Source of the DNA: Paenibacillaceae bacterium | GTDB lineage: Bacteria; Bacillota; Bacilli; Paenibacillales; Paenibacillaceae | Reading direction: 5' to 3' | Assembly (NCBI GenBank): GCA_004134985.1 | Contig: REGQ01000064.1 | Location: 62,001-126,000 of the forward strand | DNA: 64,000 nucleotides | Part shown: piece after piece, positions 19,034 through 28,265 of the stretch | Numbering within the stretch: the stretch's first letter is position 1 | Layout: every line of letters starts with the position of its first letter | Notes under the pieces: model-generated | Seen by the model: the letters and a program-made list of their open reading frames with translations, nothing else | Database searches by the model: none | Told to the model about the DNA's origin: nothing | Program-made: the position numbers and the translations under genes

Positions 19034-20173
19034 TCAAACGTTGGCTGCCATACGTCTTGCCCAGGCGTCTGTCTCTTCAATGGCCTGCAAATCAGGTAAA
19101 TCTACAGGCTGGTGGGCTTCAAGCACTTGCTCCAGGACACGTTCGATATCCAAAAAAGATAGTTGTTCGTCCAAAAACCGCGCAACCGCGATTTCGTTCG
19201 CCGCATTGAATACTGTTGTTGCGGAGCCGCCTATCCGCCCGCATTCAAAGGCAAGCCTCAGACACGGAAAGCGATCATAATCCATTGTTCTAAAGTTTAG
19301 CTGGCCAATTTGAGCGAGACGAAGCGGCTTTGTCGGAGTCGGTTTGCGCTCCGGATAAGACAGGGCGTATTGAATAGGCACACGCATATCCGGCCAGCCA
19401 AGCTGCGCGACAATGCTATTGTCAACAAACTCCACATAGGAATGAATGATGCTCTCCGGGTGAAGCTCAACTTCGATGTCATCGTAGGGAACACCAAACA
19501 GCCAATGCGCCTCGATCACTTCCAAACCTTTGTTCACCATTGTCGCAGAGTCGATCGTGATCTTGGCGCCCATCGACCAGTTCGGGTGGCTAAGCGCCTC
19601 CTGAATCGTTACGTTCTCAAGCTCAGCCCGCGACTTGTCACGGAAAGATCCGCCTGAGGCGGTAATCACAAGTTTGCTGACCGTTTTCGGGTCTTCACCG
19701 TTCAAACATTGGAAGAGAGCGGAATGCTCACTGTCAATCGGCAGAATGGAAACCCCTTTTTGGCGCGCTCGCTCCATGACGATATGGCCGGCTGTCACCA
19801 GTGTTTCCTTATTCGCCAGACCGATCTGCTTGCCCTCATCAATCGCTGCAAGCGTTGAGCGCAAGCCTCTGCTGCCCATCACAGCGGTGACGACGAGTTC
19901 GGCATCCGGATGTGCTGCCACTTCAACAAGCCCTTCCTCGCCGCAGACCACTTTTGTTCCGCTTGGAAGCAGTGATGCTGCAGCTTGGGCAAGCTCCGCC
20001 GTTGCTACAGAAACAAGCTTCGGGCGAAAACGAGCGGCTTGCTCTGCCAGCAGAGCAAGATTATTGCCTGCAGCAAGCGCAACGACTTCGTACTGATCCT
20101 CCGCATGCCCGATCACATCAAGTGTTTGCGTTCCCACTGAACCCGTCGAGCCGAGAATGGAAATTTTCTTCAC
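19034..20173 (-). CDS. dxr: 1-deoxy-D-xylulose 5-phosphate reductoisomerase
   Basis: A 379-residue NADPH enzyme making 2-C-methyl-D-erythritol 4-phosphate, the committed step of the MEP isoprenoid pathway. The N-terminus ISILGSTGSVGTQTLDVI is the nucleotide-binding loop; DSEHSALFQCL holds metal ligands; ITASGGSF and PNWSMGAKITIDSATMVNKG are substrate-site signatures. I prefer the GTG at 20173 (VKKISILG), with GGGGGA seven bases upstream, over the ATG at 20197. It sits between cdsA and rasP, near uppS, which uses the downstream isoprenoid product. Confidence 0.96.
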   Translation of the reverse strand: MKKISILGSTGSVGTQTLDVIGHAEDQYEVVALAAGNNLALLAEQAARFRPKLVSVATAELAQAAASLLPSGTKVVCGEEGLVEVAAHPDAELVVTAVMGSRGLRSTLAAIDEGKQIGLANKETLVTAGHIVMERARQKGVSILPIDSEHSALFQCLNGEDPKTVSKLVITASGGSFRDKSRAELENVTIQEALSHPNWSMGAKITIDSATMVNKGLEVIEAHWLFGVPYDDIEVELHPESIIHSYVEFVDNSIVAQLGWPDMRVPIQYALSYPERKPTPTKPLRLAQIGQLNFRTMDYDRFPCLRLAFECGRIGGSATTVFNAANEIAVARFLDEQLSFLDIERVLEQVLEAHQPVDLPDLQAIEETDAWARRMAANV

Positions 20174-20215
20174 TACATTGTCCCCCTGTACATGCATACT
20201 CCGAATCGCGGCTTT

Positions 20216-21004
20216 CTATAACAACCCTGTCAGCGTTAAGATCGGGAATACGATCAGCCAGCTGTCACAACGGTCCAATACCCCGCCATGTCCAGGCAGC
20301 AGCGTCCCTGTATCCTTAATGCCCCGCACTCGCTTGTACGCAGATTGGATCAAGTCGCCAAGCTGACCGGCAACCGCTCCAACGGCGCCAATCGCCAGCG
20401 CCTGCCCCAGACTGATCCAGGAAGGGGCCAGAATGGCAAAAGCAGCTGCCACCAGCAGAGCAAACACAATGCCTCCTGCCGCGCCCTCAATCGTTTTATT
20501 CGGACTGATTGACGGCCACAACTTGTTCTTCCCAATAGCGCGCCCACTGAAGTACGCTCCGATATCCGACGCCCAGATGCATCCAAAGGCAAGGAAAGTG
20601 TTATATAATCCATGACTGTCGCCATCGCGAACCATGATCATTGCCGCAAAACCGAATCCGATATAAACCGCACCGAGCAGCAAGTTCGCGGCATCGTCAA
20701 TTTTGACACTGTTTTTGGAAATGACCGTAATGGTCAGCAGTACGAACATCAACAGCCACATGACAAGCGCTGTGGAAGGAGACTGCCAGCCGACAGCTTC
20801 CCAAGGGAACACCAAAACAAGCATGCCGATGCTGCCGGACAATGCCGCTGGGTGATGCCATGAGAACCCGTTCATCCGGACAAACTCGTAATAACCGATC
20901 AGGGAGAGGAGCAGCAGCATGCCTGCGTATCCCCAACCGCCCCAAATCGTTATGCCGATAAAAGCCGCTCCGGCAATGATACCTGTCAAGATTCGTTGTT
21001 TCAA
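20216..21004 (-). CDS. cdsA: Phosphatidate cytidylyltransferase
   Basis: A 262-residue polytopic membrane enzyme that makes CDP-diacylglycerol, the precursor of phosphatidylglycerol and other phospholipids. About seven to eight hydrophobic segments are visible, and the C-terminal CdsA signature is intact (SAYKRVRGIKD followed by LPGHGGVLDRCDS). The length is normal. It lies between uppS and dxr with short gaps, the conserved frr-uppS-cdsA-dxr order. Confidence 0.96.
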   Translation of the reverse strand: MKQRILTGIIAGAAFIGITIWGGWGYAGMLLLLSLIGYYEFVRMNGFSWHHPAALSGSIGMLVLVFPWEAVGWQSPSTALVMWLLMFVLLTITVISKNSVKIDDAANLLLGAVYIGFGFAAMIMVRDGDSHGLYNTFLAFGCIWASDIGAYFSGRAIGKNKLWPSISPNKTIEGAAGGIVFALLVAAAFAILAPSWISLGQALAIGAVGAVAGQLGDLIQSAYKRVRGIKDTGTLLPGHGGVLDRCDSWLIVFPILTLTGLL

Positions 21005-21026
21005 CGCTCAACACACTCCATCCTTG

Positions 21027-21794
21027 CTATAACCCGCCATAACGACGGGCACGCCGCTGGTACTCGCGGATTGCTTCGTAGAAATGATCATCCGAAAATT
21101 CAGGCCAGTACACATCGGTAAACCACAATTCACTGTACGCAAGCTGCCACAGCATAAAGTTGCTTAGCCGCAATTCACCGCTGGTTCGAATAAGCAAATC
21201 AGGGTCCGGAAGCCCATTCGAAAGCAGGCTGGCATCCAGATGCGCTTCTTCAAGAAGCTGCGGATCAAGCCGCCCCTCTTTCATATCGATCCCTAGCTTG
21301 CGAATCGCGTCGATCATTTCCTTGCGGCTTCCATAGTTTAATGCAAAGTTGAGGACAAGACCGGTGTTGCCAGCCGTTTTGCTAATCGCTTCCTCCACTG
21401 CTTCCAGGGTGTAGTCGGGCAAGCCCTCCCTGTATCCCATCATGCGAACCTGAACATTATTTTTCATCAAATCATCCAGTTCAATCGATAGAAACTCCTG
21501 CGGCAGCTTCATGAGGAAATCCACTTCCGTCTTCGGCCTTTTCCAGTTTTCCGTAGAAAATGCGTATAAAGTCAAATAACTGATACCGAGTCGATTCGCT
21601 GCCATTGTCACCCGTTTAACCGTCTTCATGCCGGAATGATGTCCGGCTATACGCGGCAAGCCGCGGCTTTTTGCCCATCGGCCGTTCCCGTCCATAATAA
21701 TGGCCACATGCCGCGGAACTTGCTCCGTCAGCCATGATGCTTCCCCATCTTTGGGCAACGGTTTGGCAAACCATTCTTTGAACCGTTTAATCAT
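21027..21794 (-). CDS. uppS: Undecaprenyl diphosphate synthase (cis-prenyltransferase)
   Basis: A 255-residue enzyme that adds eight isoprene units to farnesyl diphosphate, giving the C55 lipid carrier for peptidoglycan and teichoic acids. The diphosphate-binding motif IIMDGNGRWAKSRGLPR (catalytic Asp) is near residue 35, followed by GHHSGMKTVKRV; the C-terminal RTSGELRLSNFMLWQ is also typical. The ATG at 21794 (MIKRFKEWF) follows GGGAGGG; a longer frame to 21872 overlaps the terminator region and is rejected. Confidence 0.97.
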   Translation of the reverse strand: MIKRFKEWFAKPLPKDGEASWLTEQVPRHVAIIMDGNGRWAKSRGLPRIAGHHSGMKTVKRVTMAANRLGISYLTLYAFSTENWKRPKTEVDFLMKLPQEFLSIELDDLMKNNVQVRMMGYREGLPDYTLEAVEEAISKTAGNTGLVLNFALNYGSRKEMIDAIRKLGIDMKEGRLDPQLLEEAHLDASLLSNGLPDPDLLIRTSGELRLSNFMLWQLAYSELWFTDVYWPEFSDDHFYEAIREYQRRARRYGGL

Positions 21795-21837
21795 TCGAAA
21801 CCCTCCCGCTTGGGACCTGAAGACAAAGATGCGGATA

Positions 21838-21862
21838 CAACAAACCCCACCTGACGGAGGGG
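21838..21862 (-). terminator. Weak terminator-like hairpin after frr
   Basis: CCCCTCC / GGTGGGG stem (one mismatch, GTCA loop) followed by TTTGTT on the minus strand, between frr and uppS. The stem is short, so it probably only lowers transcription into uppS. Confidence 0.5.
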
Positions 21863-21873
21863 CCGGTAACAAT

Positions 21874-22427
21874 TTATACTTCCATAATTTCTTTCTCTTT
21901 GGCGGATAAAACTTTGTCGACTTCCGTCACAAAACGATCTGTCGTCTTTTGAATGTCTTCCTGATGTTTTCTTGACTCGTCTTCAGTGATATCCGTTTTT
22001 TCGAGCTTTTTGATCTCATCGTTCGCATCACGACGAATATTGCGAATCGCTATCTTCGATTCCTCGCCAAATTTCTTGGTAGATTTAACCAGTTCAGCAC
22101 GACGTTCTTCAGTCAATGGCGGAATGGAAAGACGGAGCATTGTGCCATCACTCGAAGGCGTTAAGCCGAGATCCGATTTCAGGATCGCTTTTTCAATTGC
22201 CGACAGGGAGGATTTATCCCATGGCTGAATCAGCAGCGTTCTGGTGTCAGGGGTATTAATATTAGCCAGTTGGTTCACTGGTGTAGGCGCTCCGTAGTAT
22301 TCAACCTGAATGCGGTCCAGCAGCGCTGGCGTCGCTCTTCCGGCGCGAAGCGTTGATAGATCGCGTTTCAAAGAGACAATTGCCTTGTCCATTCTTTCTT
22401 CCGTGTTTTTCTTAATGGATTGTGGCA

Positions 22428-22428
<1 letters not shown>
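21874..22428 (-). CDS. frr: Ribosome recycling factor
   Basis: A 184-residue tRNA-mimicking protein that splits post-termination ribosomes with EF-G. Signatures: RDLSTLRAGRATPALLDRI, VEYYGAPTPVNQLANI and AIRNIRRDANDEIKKLEK. It starts at a GTG (22426-22428), whose G is shared with the pyrH TAG stop (TAGTG), with AGGAAG upstream inside pyrH, so the two genes are coupled. The C-terminus is complete. Confidence 0.97.
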
Positions 22429-23911
<1,483 letters not shown>

Positions 23912-23934
23912 AATATAACCCCTCCTGGATCTTC

Positions 23935-23964
23935 ATCATAATATGTAATGCCATTTGATTTCAA
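23935..23964 (-). promoter_or_regulatory. Candidate sigma-A promoter for tsf
   Basis: Minus strand TTGAAA, 18-base spacer, TATGAT, starting right after the rpsB terminator and about 25 bases before the tsf start codon. The leader would be very short. Confidence 0.45.
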
Positions 23965-24007
23965 AAAAAGGGCGGTGAGAGGTTATGAACCTTCCGACCA
24001 CCCTTTC
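23963..24007 (-). terminator. Terminator between rpsB and tsf
   Basis: On the minus strand AAAGGGTGGTCGGAAGGTT folds against AACCTCTCACCGCCCTTT (mismatches inside), loop CATA, followed by a run of Ts. It is a partial terminator at the usual place in rpsB-tsf operons. Confidence 0.85.
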
Positions 24008-24022
24008 CAAAACGCGAGGCTG

Positions 24023-24721
24023 TTATGCCGTCGTTTGTTCGCCTTGATTTGCTTCGACGATTGCATCCGCCATTTTGGATGTCAGCAACTTAACGGCACG
24101 GATAGCGTCGTCGTTACCAGGAATAACATAGTCGATTTCATCCGGATCACAGTTCGTATCGACAATACCAACAATTGGGATACCCAATTTGCGAGCTTCC
24201 GCAACAGCGATGCGCTCTTTACGAGGATCAATGATGAACAGCGCGCTAGGCAGGCTTCTCATTCCTTTGATACCGCCGAGGAATTTCTCAAGACGATCTT
24301 TTTCTTTCCGCAGAATGATAACTTCTTTCTTCGGAAGAACATCAAATGTGCCGTCTTCTTCCCATTTTTCCAACTGACGCAAACGGTCAATACGTTTTTG
24401 AATCGTTTGGAAGTTGGTCAGCGTGCCGCCGAGCCAACGTTGATTGATGTAGAAATTGCCGCAACGAGCAGCTTCTTCTTTAACGGAATCTTGGGCTTGT
24501 TTCTTTGTGCCGACGAACAGCACTGTGCCGCCTTCTTCCGCAATAGAGCGTACAAAGTTATAAGCTTCTTCCACTTTTTTAACTGTTTTTTGCAGGTCAA
24601 TAATGTAAATTCCGTTTCTTTCAGTGAAGATATACCGATCCATCTTTGGATTCCAACGACGAGTCTGGTGACCGAAGTGAACTCCGGCTTCAAGCAGTTG
24701 CTTCATGGAAATAACCGCCAT
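24023..24721 (-). CDS. rpsB: 30S ribosomal protein S2
   Basis: A 232-residue small-subunit protein bound late in assembly near the mRNA exit. Signatures: [50 protein letters not shown] and [17 protein letters not shown]. The ATG at 24721 ([10 protein letters not shown]) follows AGGAGGTG; an upstream in-frame start at 24766 lacks a site. A sigma-A promoter and a structured leader precede it, and a terminator follows. Confidence 0.98.
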   Translation of the reverse strand: MAVISMKQLLEAGVHFGHQTRRWNPKMDRYIFTERNGIYIIDLQKTVKKVEEAYNFVRSIAEEGGTVLFVGTKKQAQDSVKEEAARCGNFYINQRWLGGTLTNFQTIQKRIDRLRQLEKWEEDGTFDVLPKKEVIILRKEKDRLEKFLGGIKGMRSLPSALFIIDPRKERIAVAEARKLGIPIVGIVDTNCDPDEIDYVIPGNDDAIRAVKLLTSKMADAIVEANQGEQTTA

Positions 24722-24774
24722 CTCCACAACACCTCCTAATGGTTTTTTTATTTGTGCCTCCGCCAAATCGCATC

Positions 24775-24818
24775 TTTCGTCAAAACTCGCATCCGGGACG
24801 CAAGCACCCTTAACGAAA
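24775..24818 (-). promoter_or_regulatory. Structured 5' leader of rpsB (candidate S2 autoregulatory RNA)
   Basis: In the leader between promoter and start codon, TTTCGTTAA pairs with TTGACGAAA (one G-U), and an inner CTTGCGT / ATGCGAG stem closes a CCCGG loop. Long-range pairing in a ribosomal-protein leader is the usual form of an autoregulatory site, but this is inferred from structure alone. Confidence 0.45.
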
Positions 24819-24850
24819 TTGATTGGCGTGTGTTTTTAACACCATCAATT

Positions 24851-24879
24851 ACTATATCATATCTGCAGAGCGGGCGCAA
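24851..24879 (-). promoter_or_regulatory. Sigma-A promoter of rpsB
   Basis: Minus strand TTGCGC, 17-base spacer, TATAGT, about 130 bases ahead of the rpsB start codon. Confidence 0.7.
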
Positions 24880-25175
24880 CAAATTGCTAAGGTTTTATTC
24901 AACAAGTATTAATCTTCGCTATCCTTGACAGCATAATGGGATAAAACATGATGTTGGCGTTTCGGAACGAGTGCAGCCCGCTTGCTGTTGCTTGGGATTG
25001 AGTCTCTTATTTCAGGGTCGATTGTAGTTTGTTGGGTTTGTGGGGGTGTTTGCAGTGGTAGCGATTATTTGCGGAATGTTAGTGTTTCATGGTGAACGTT
25101 GCGGAATGTGCGCGACCGTTTACAGACAGGGCTGTGTCAAGCGTTAGCGCAAGATTCCCACGAACGAACACCAAC
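24880..25175. other. Intergenic region without a convincing gene
   Basis: About 300 bases between the rpsB promoter and the terminator of the upstream operon. It contains a direct repeat of CATTCCGCAA (minus strand, two copies about 31 bases apart, near 25067-25107) and a G/T-rich plus-strand stretch at 25020-25065. On the plus strand TTGACA-16-CATGAT (24925-24952) could be a weak promoter. Short frames on either strand lack ribosome sites, and I see no tRNA. Confidence 0.6.
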
Positions 25176-25202
25176 AAAATAAAAAGCCCCTTAACAAAGG
25201 GG
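25176..25202 (-). terminator. Terminator at the end of the fla/che-fapA transcription unit
   Basis: CCCCTT-TGTT-AAGGGG stem followed by CTTTTTATTTT on the minus strand, about 130 bases past the last small gene and about 300 bases ahead of the rpsB promoter. Confidence 0.8.
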
Positions 25203-25333
25203 ACATGGCGTTTTAGTTTGTCAGCCACAGGGGAACATTAGCTATAATTTAGGTTATCGAGCAAACGCTTCGACCCGACGCGTCTGCCCCTGTCAACACC
25301 TCTATTGCTCCGCAATTCTGCGACCGATGCGGC

Positions 25334-25852
25334 CTAATTCGCAGGATGGGTTAACGTCGGATCGCTCGTAATAATTTCCCGTACCTCGTCCTCGCTTGGG
25401 AAGCCCGTGAAATAGAAGACACCGCTGCGAATTTCCCGACTCCGCTTGCTCATCGATTGCATAAATTGCTGCTGGTCAGCGACAAGACCGTAATTTGCGA
25501 GCATTTCGGCTGTTTGCTCCAGCCCGGTGCCTCGGCGAATTCGTATAACTCGCACCAGTTGCTTCGCCTGCTCAAGCAACGGATCAGGCTCGGCCGCCTT
25601 AAGCTCAGCCGCCGCCAACGCCTCGACTGCTTCCGCTGCCTCAGCTTCCGCTTTGGTCAATGCAGCGCGCTGCTCCTCCAATTGCTCCGTGAGCTGTTGC
25701 TGTGTATAGAGCTGCTGTTCCTGTACCCCCTCTTGGGCATATTGCGACAGTTCCATCCCCTGCTCCTCGGCAAGGTTCATCAATTGCAGCATGAGCGTTC
25801 CCAAAATCAAACCGATGCCAAGGCCGATAAGCAATGAACGATTTTTAAGCAC
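25334..25852 (-). CDS. Membrane-anchored protein with an MltG/YceG LysM-like domain
   Basis: A 172-residue protein that I do not recognise as a named gene. It has an N-terminal transmembrane helix (about 7-27), a Glu/Gln/Ala-rich coiled coil (about 35-95) and a small C-terminal domain (about 98-165). That domain resembles the LysM-like subdomain of endolytic transglycosylase MltG: RIRRGTGLEQTAEMLANYGL, then SGVFYFTG and SEDEVREIITSD. The catalytic MltG domain is absent, so it would be a cell-wall-facing binding or regulatory protein rather than an enzyme. It overlaps the preceding SwrB-like gene by eight bases and is the last gene of the unit. The MltG relation is inferred from pattern alone. 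Confidence 0.7.
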   Translation of the reverse strand: MLKNRSLLIGLGIGLILGTLMLQLMNLAEEQGMELSQYAQEGVQEQQLYTQQQLTEQLEEQRAALTKAEAEAAEAVEALAAAELKAAEPDPLLEQAKQLVRVIRIRRGTGLEQTAEMLANYGLVADQQQFMQSMSKRSREIRSGVFYFTGFPSEDEVREIITSDPTLTHPAN

Positions 25853-26444
25853 GATGCTGCTCCTCCTGTCTCGACAACTGCAGGATAAGCTGTACTTCGC
25901 CTTTGTTCATCCCTGACTTGCGCGCAATATATTCAATCGATTTGCCTTGTTCATGCAGCGCAAATAATGAAGCATACCGCCCTCGAATATCCGGCGTTTC
26001 TTGGGCGATCCCCTGCTCCTCCAGCCGTTCGCCGGCAGTGGAGTCCTCCGTCGCTGCAGCAAGCTGCTTCGCTGCATGCAGCGTCCCGGGCTCACTTCGG
26101 CGGGGTGCTTGCGCCGCTCGCAACGTCAGGGCGTCAAACTCCTGCCGCTGGCTGGCAACCGTGCGGGCCAATTCTGTATTGGCCTGCTCCAGTCGGGTAA
26201 TTCGCTGCTCGCGCTGCGCTGTGTCGGCCTGCCATTCCTGCCGGGTCTGCGCCACCATCTCCACTAGTTCACGGTTGTCTTTTTCCATAGAAGACATAAA
26301 AAGCTCAAGAGAATCTTCCAGATTGGACAAGTCCGCCGGCTTGGCTGGCTCGGCTTTTGATCTGCGCGGCAAAACTAGCGCACATACGATAATAAAAGCC
26401 CCTAATAATACGATATAATGCCAAGGTTGATTCATCCCATTCAC
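25845..26444 (-). CDS. SwrB-like membrane protein with coiled coil and C-terminal HTH-like segment
   Basis: A 199-residue protein: N-terminal transmembrane helix (about 8-25), long coiled coil (about 40-110), a variable linker, and a C-terminal helix-turn-helix-like block (about 155-195, FALHEQGKSIEYIARKSGMN and GEVQLILQLSR). The same architecture, and nearly the same position after sigD at the end of the fla/che operon, is seen in B. subtilis SwrB (YlxL), which promotes flagellar export-gate activation through FliP. Sequence beyond the C-terminal block is not clearly alike, so I call it SwrB-like. It may help complete the hook-basal body in this organism. Confidence 0.65.
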   Translation of the reverse strand: MNGMNQPWHYIVLLGAFIIVCALVLPRRSKAEPAKPADLSNLEDSLELFMSSMEKDNRELVEMVAQTRQEWQADTAQREQRITRLEQANTELARTVASQRQEFDALTLRAAQAPRRSEPGTLHAAKQLAAATEDSTAGERLEEQGIAQETPDIRGRYASLFALHEQGKSIEYIARKSGMNKGEVQLILQLSRQEEQHRA

Positions 26445-26482
26445 CTGCTGTTCTTCAACTGTCGCACTTGTGTACGCTGCAA

Positions 26483-26797
26483 CTACAGCGTTACATCAAA
26501 ATGCTTGCCCTTGTAAGGATGCTGCACAGGAGCCTCCTCCTGCCTTTCCTGCAGCTGTTCACGGTTCCCTTGTTTTTTCCTCTGATCTTTGGCCCGCTCC
26601 TGATCGTCACGGACATTAAGGCCAACCGTATGTTCGAGTTCCGAATTTTTGTGCCGCAGCTCCTCCGTTTTCTTAGCCAGCTCGCCTGCCAGTTTTTCTT
26701 GATCCGTAACAGGCTTCTGCATCATCTGGCTCTGCAAGCTGCTTGCGTCCGGGGTACGCGGCACCGACATTTGCAAATCTAGCGACTGATAGCTCAT
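26483..26797 (-). CDS. Small hydrophilic protein of unknown function
   Basis: A 104-residue soluble protein rich in Gln, Glu and Lys. A helical middle (about 30-90) looks like a coiled coil, and the tail HPYKGKHFDVTL looks like a conserved short linear motif. No signal peptide, membrane segment or enzyme motif is seen. It lies between fapA and the SwrB-like gene, with the same strand and normal spacing, so it is probably co-transcribed with the flagellar operon. I do not recognise the family. Confidence 0.7.
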   Translation of the reverse strand: MSYQSLDLQMSVPRTPDASSLQSQMMQKPVTDQEKLAGELAKKTEELRHKNSELEHTVGLNVRDDQERAKDQRKKQGNREQLQERQEEAPVQHPYKGKHFDVTL

Positions 26798-26840
26798 CTA
26801 ATGTCCCTCCCTTTCCAAGTACACATGCAAAGGTTAAGCG

Positions 26841-28256
26841 CTAGTATTGGGGCATCGCAACGATATCGCCTTCAGAGTAACAATAAGATACCCGTTTGGC
26901 TGATTCTTTAATAAACTTGGTATATCTGCCAATTACAATTTTTGTGCCGCCGTACACATAGTTGATGACATCAACGCGAGCGCGGCTTGTCTCTTCCAGC
27001 GACTTTTCAAATTCAAGCATCTGATCTTTCAAAGCCGCCTGTTCCTCAAGCGTCTGGCGTTTGGTCGAATTCAATTGAACGCGCATTCTCATCTTCTCAG
27101 GGGTCAGTTGACCGATGGAAGCAAGCTGGTCAAGCAAAGTCAGCGCCTTCTCTGCTTTGCTTATATTATCGCTGAGCAGCCGCAGCTGTTTGCGCACTTC
27201 TGTCATCGTTGAACGCAGTTCAGGCTTGACGCCAACTTCAATCGTGGTCGCTGTCGACATCGTATTGCCAATCGTGCGCGCCTCCACCTTTTCGCCGGCC
27301 TGAATGACGCCGCCAACCAAAAGCCCTTTCGCACCGCTGCATAATACCGCTCTTCCCGCCCGAACATGGGAATGCATAATGCTTTGCGATACGATGACAT
27401 CCTCACCGGCGATGACATTCCCGTCCTGCACAAAGGAGCTGTGCACATTCAACCCGGCTTTAATCATGCCCTTGTTGCCGGCAAGAATGCCTCCAGTGAT
27501 AACTATCGAGCCTTCAGCTTCAATCTCTGCGCCTTCCACGCCGCCAACAATTCGAATATCACCGGAAGCTTTGATGCGAAACCCGGTCAACACATTGCCC
27601 CGTACGATAACGGTTCCGACAAAATCGATATTGCCTGTCTTGTAATCAACATCGCCGTTAACTTCATATACCGGGAATACATTGATTTTCTCCCGTTCTG
27701 TATGGGTAACCATCCCGTCCAGAGCCGCGTATAAGGTACTGCCGTCAGAGCCAACAACAACATTCTTGCCCAGCTTGAAGCGGGCCGCCCTGCCATCCTT
27801 GCCAAACAGCAACTCTCCAGTAACCGCTTTGCCATGCTCGGCTGGCTCAGGCGAAACTTTCTCAGCAATCAATTGACCGCGTTTCACATTGCGCAATTGA
27901 ATGATTTCTTTATAATTGACAGTGCCGTCTTCCTGCTCGGCCGGTTTTATGTAACGATCCTCCATGTTGATCAAATAGCGGATTTCACCGTTTTTTCCAT
28001 CATGTGGCTGAGTTCCCTTGGCAATAATCGTGCTGCCTTTATAGTATGCTTGCGGATTTTCTGCAATTTGATGGAGTTTGACGAAATCGAGACCGTACAC
28101 TATTCCTTGCGACTTGACCCACTGCTCCAATTCTTTCAGTGTTACTGAGAAGTCAGGTTTTGCATGGATAAAAAACAGCGCTGCGGTCAGTTTATCCTGA
28201 GTCAGTTCAATGCCCATAAATGATTCCAAAGTTAATGGTCTGGTCATGACGGTCAA
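26841..28256 (-). CDS. fapA: FapA family protein (DUF342)
   Basis: A 471-residue protein. The N-terminal domain (about 1-190) includes GTQPHDGKNGEI and PEPAEHGKAVTG; a central right-handed beta-helix-like polymer domain (about 195-340) has repeated DIRIVGGVEGAEIEAEGSIV-type turns; a coiled coil follows (about 345-425) and a small C-terminal domain. FapA homologues are known in flagellar assembly and cell-shape contexts of Gram-negatives; the role here is unproven. Start: a TTG at 28256 is four bases after GGAGG and an ATG at 28247 is 13 after it, so the exact start is uncertain by three residues. It lies nine bases past sigD. Confidence 0.9.
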   Translation of the reverse strand: MTVMTRPLTLESFMGIELTQDKLTAALFFIHAKPDFSVTLKELEQWVKSQGIVYGLDFVKLHQIAENPQAYYKGSTIIAKGTQPHDGKNGEIRYLINMEDRYIKPAEQEDGTVNYKEIIQLRNVKRGQLIAEKVSPEPAEHGKAVTGELLFGKDGRAARFKLGKNVVVGSDGSTLYAALDGMVTHTEREKINVFPVYEVNGDVDYKTGNIDFVGTVIVRGNVLTGFRIKASGDIRIVGGVEGAEIEAEGSIVITGGILAGNKGMIKAGLNVHSSFVQDGNVIAGEDVIVSQSIMHSHVRAGRAVLCSGAKGLLVGGVIQAGEKVEARTIGNTMSTATTIEVGVKPELRSTMTEVRKQLRLLSDNISKAEKALTLLDQLASIGQLTPEKMRMRVQLNSTKRQTLEEQAALKDQMLEFEKSLEETSRARVDVINYVYGGTKIVIGRYTKFIKESAKRVSYCYSEGDIVAMPQY

Positions 28257-28265
28257 TTCTCCTCC

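Noticed and set aside
25020-25146. Short plus-strand frame ending VKR with a repeated CGM
   Set aside because: About 36 codons without ATG or ribosome site; the repeated residues come from a short DNA direct repeat.
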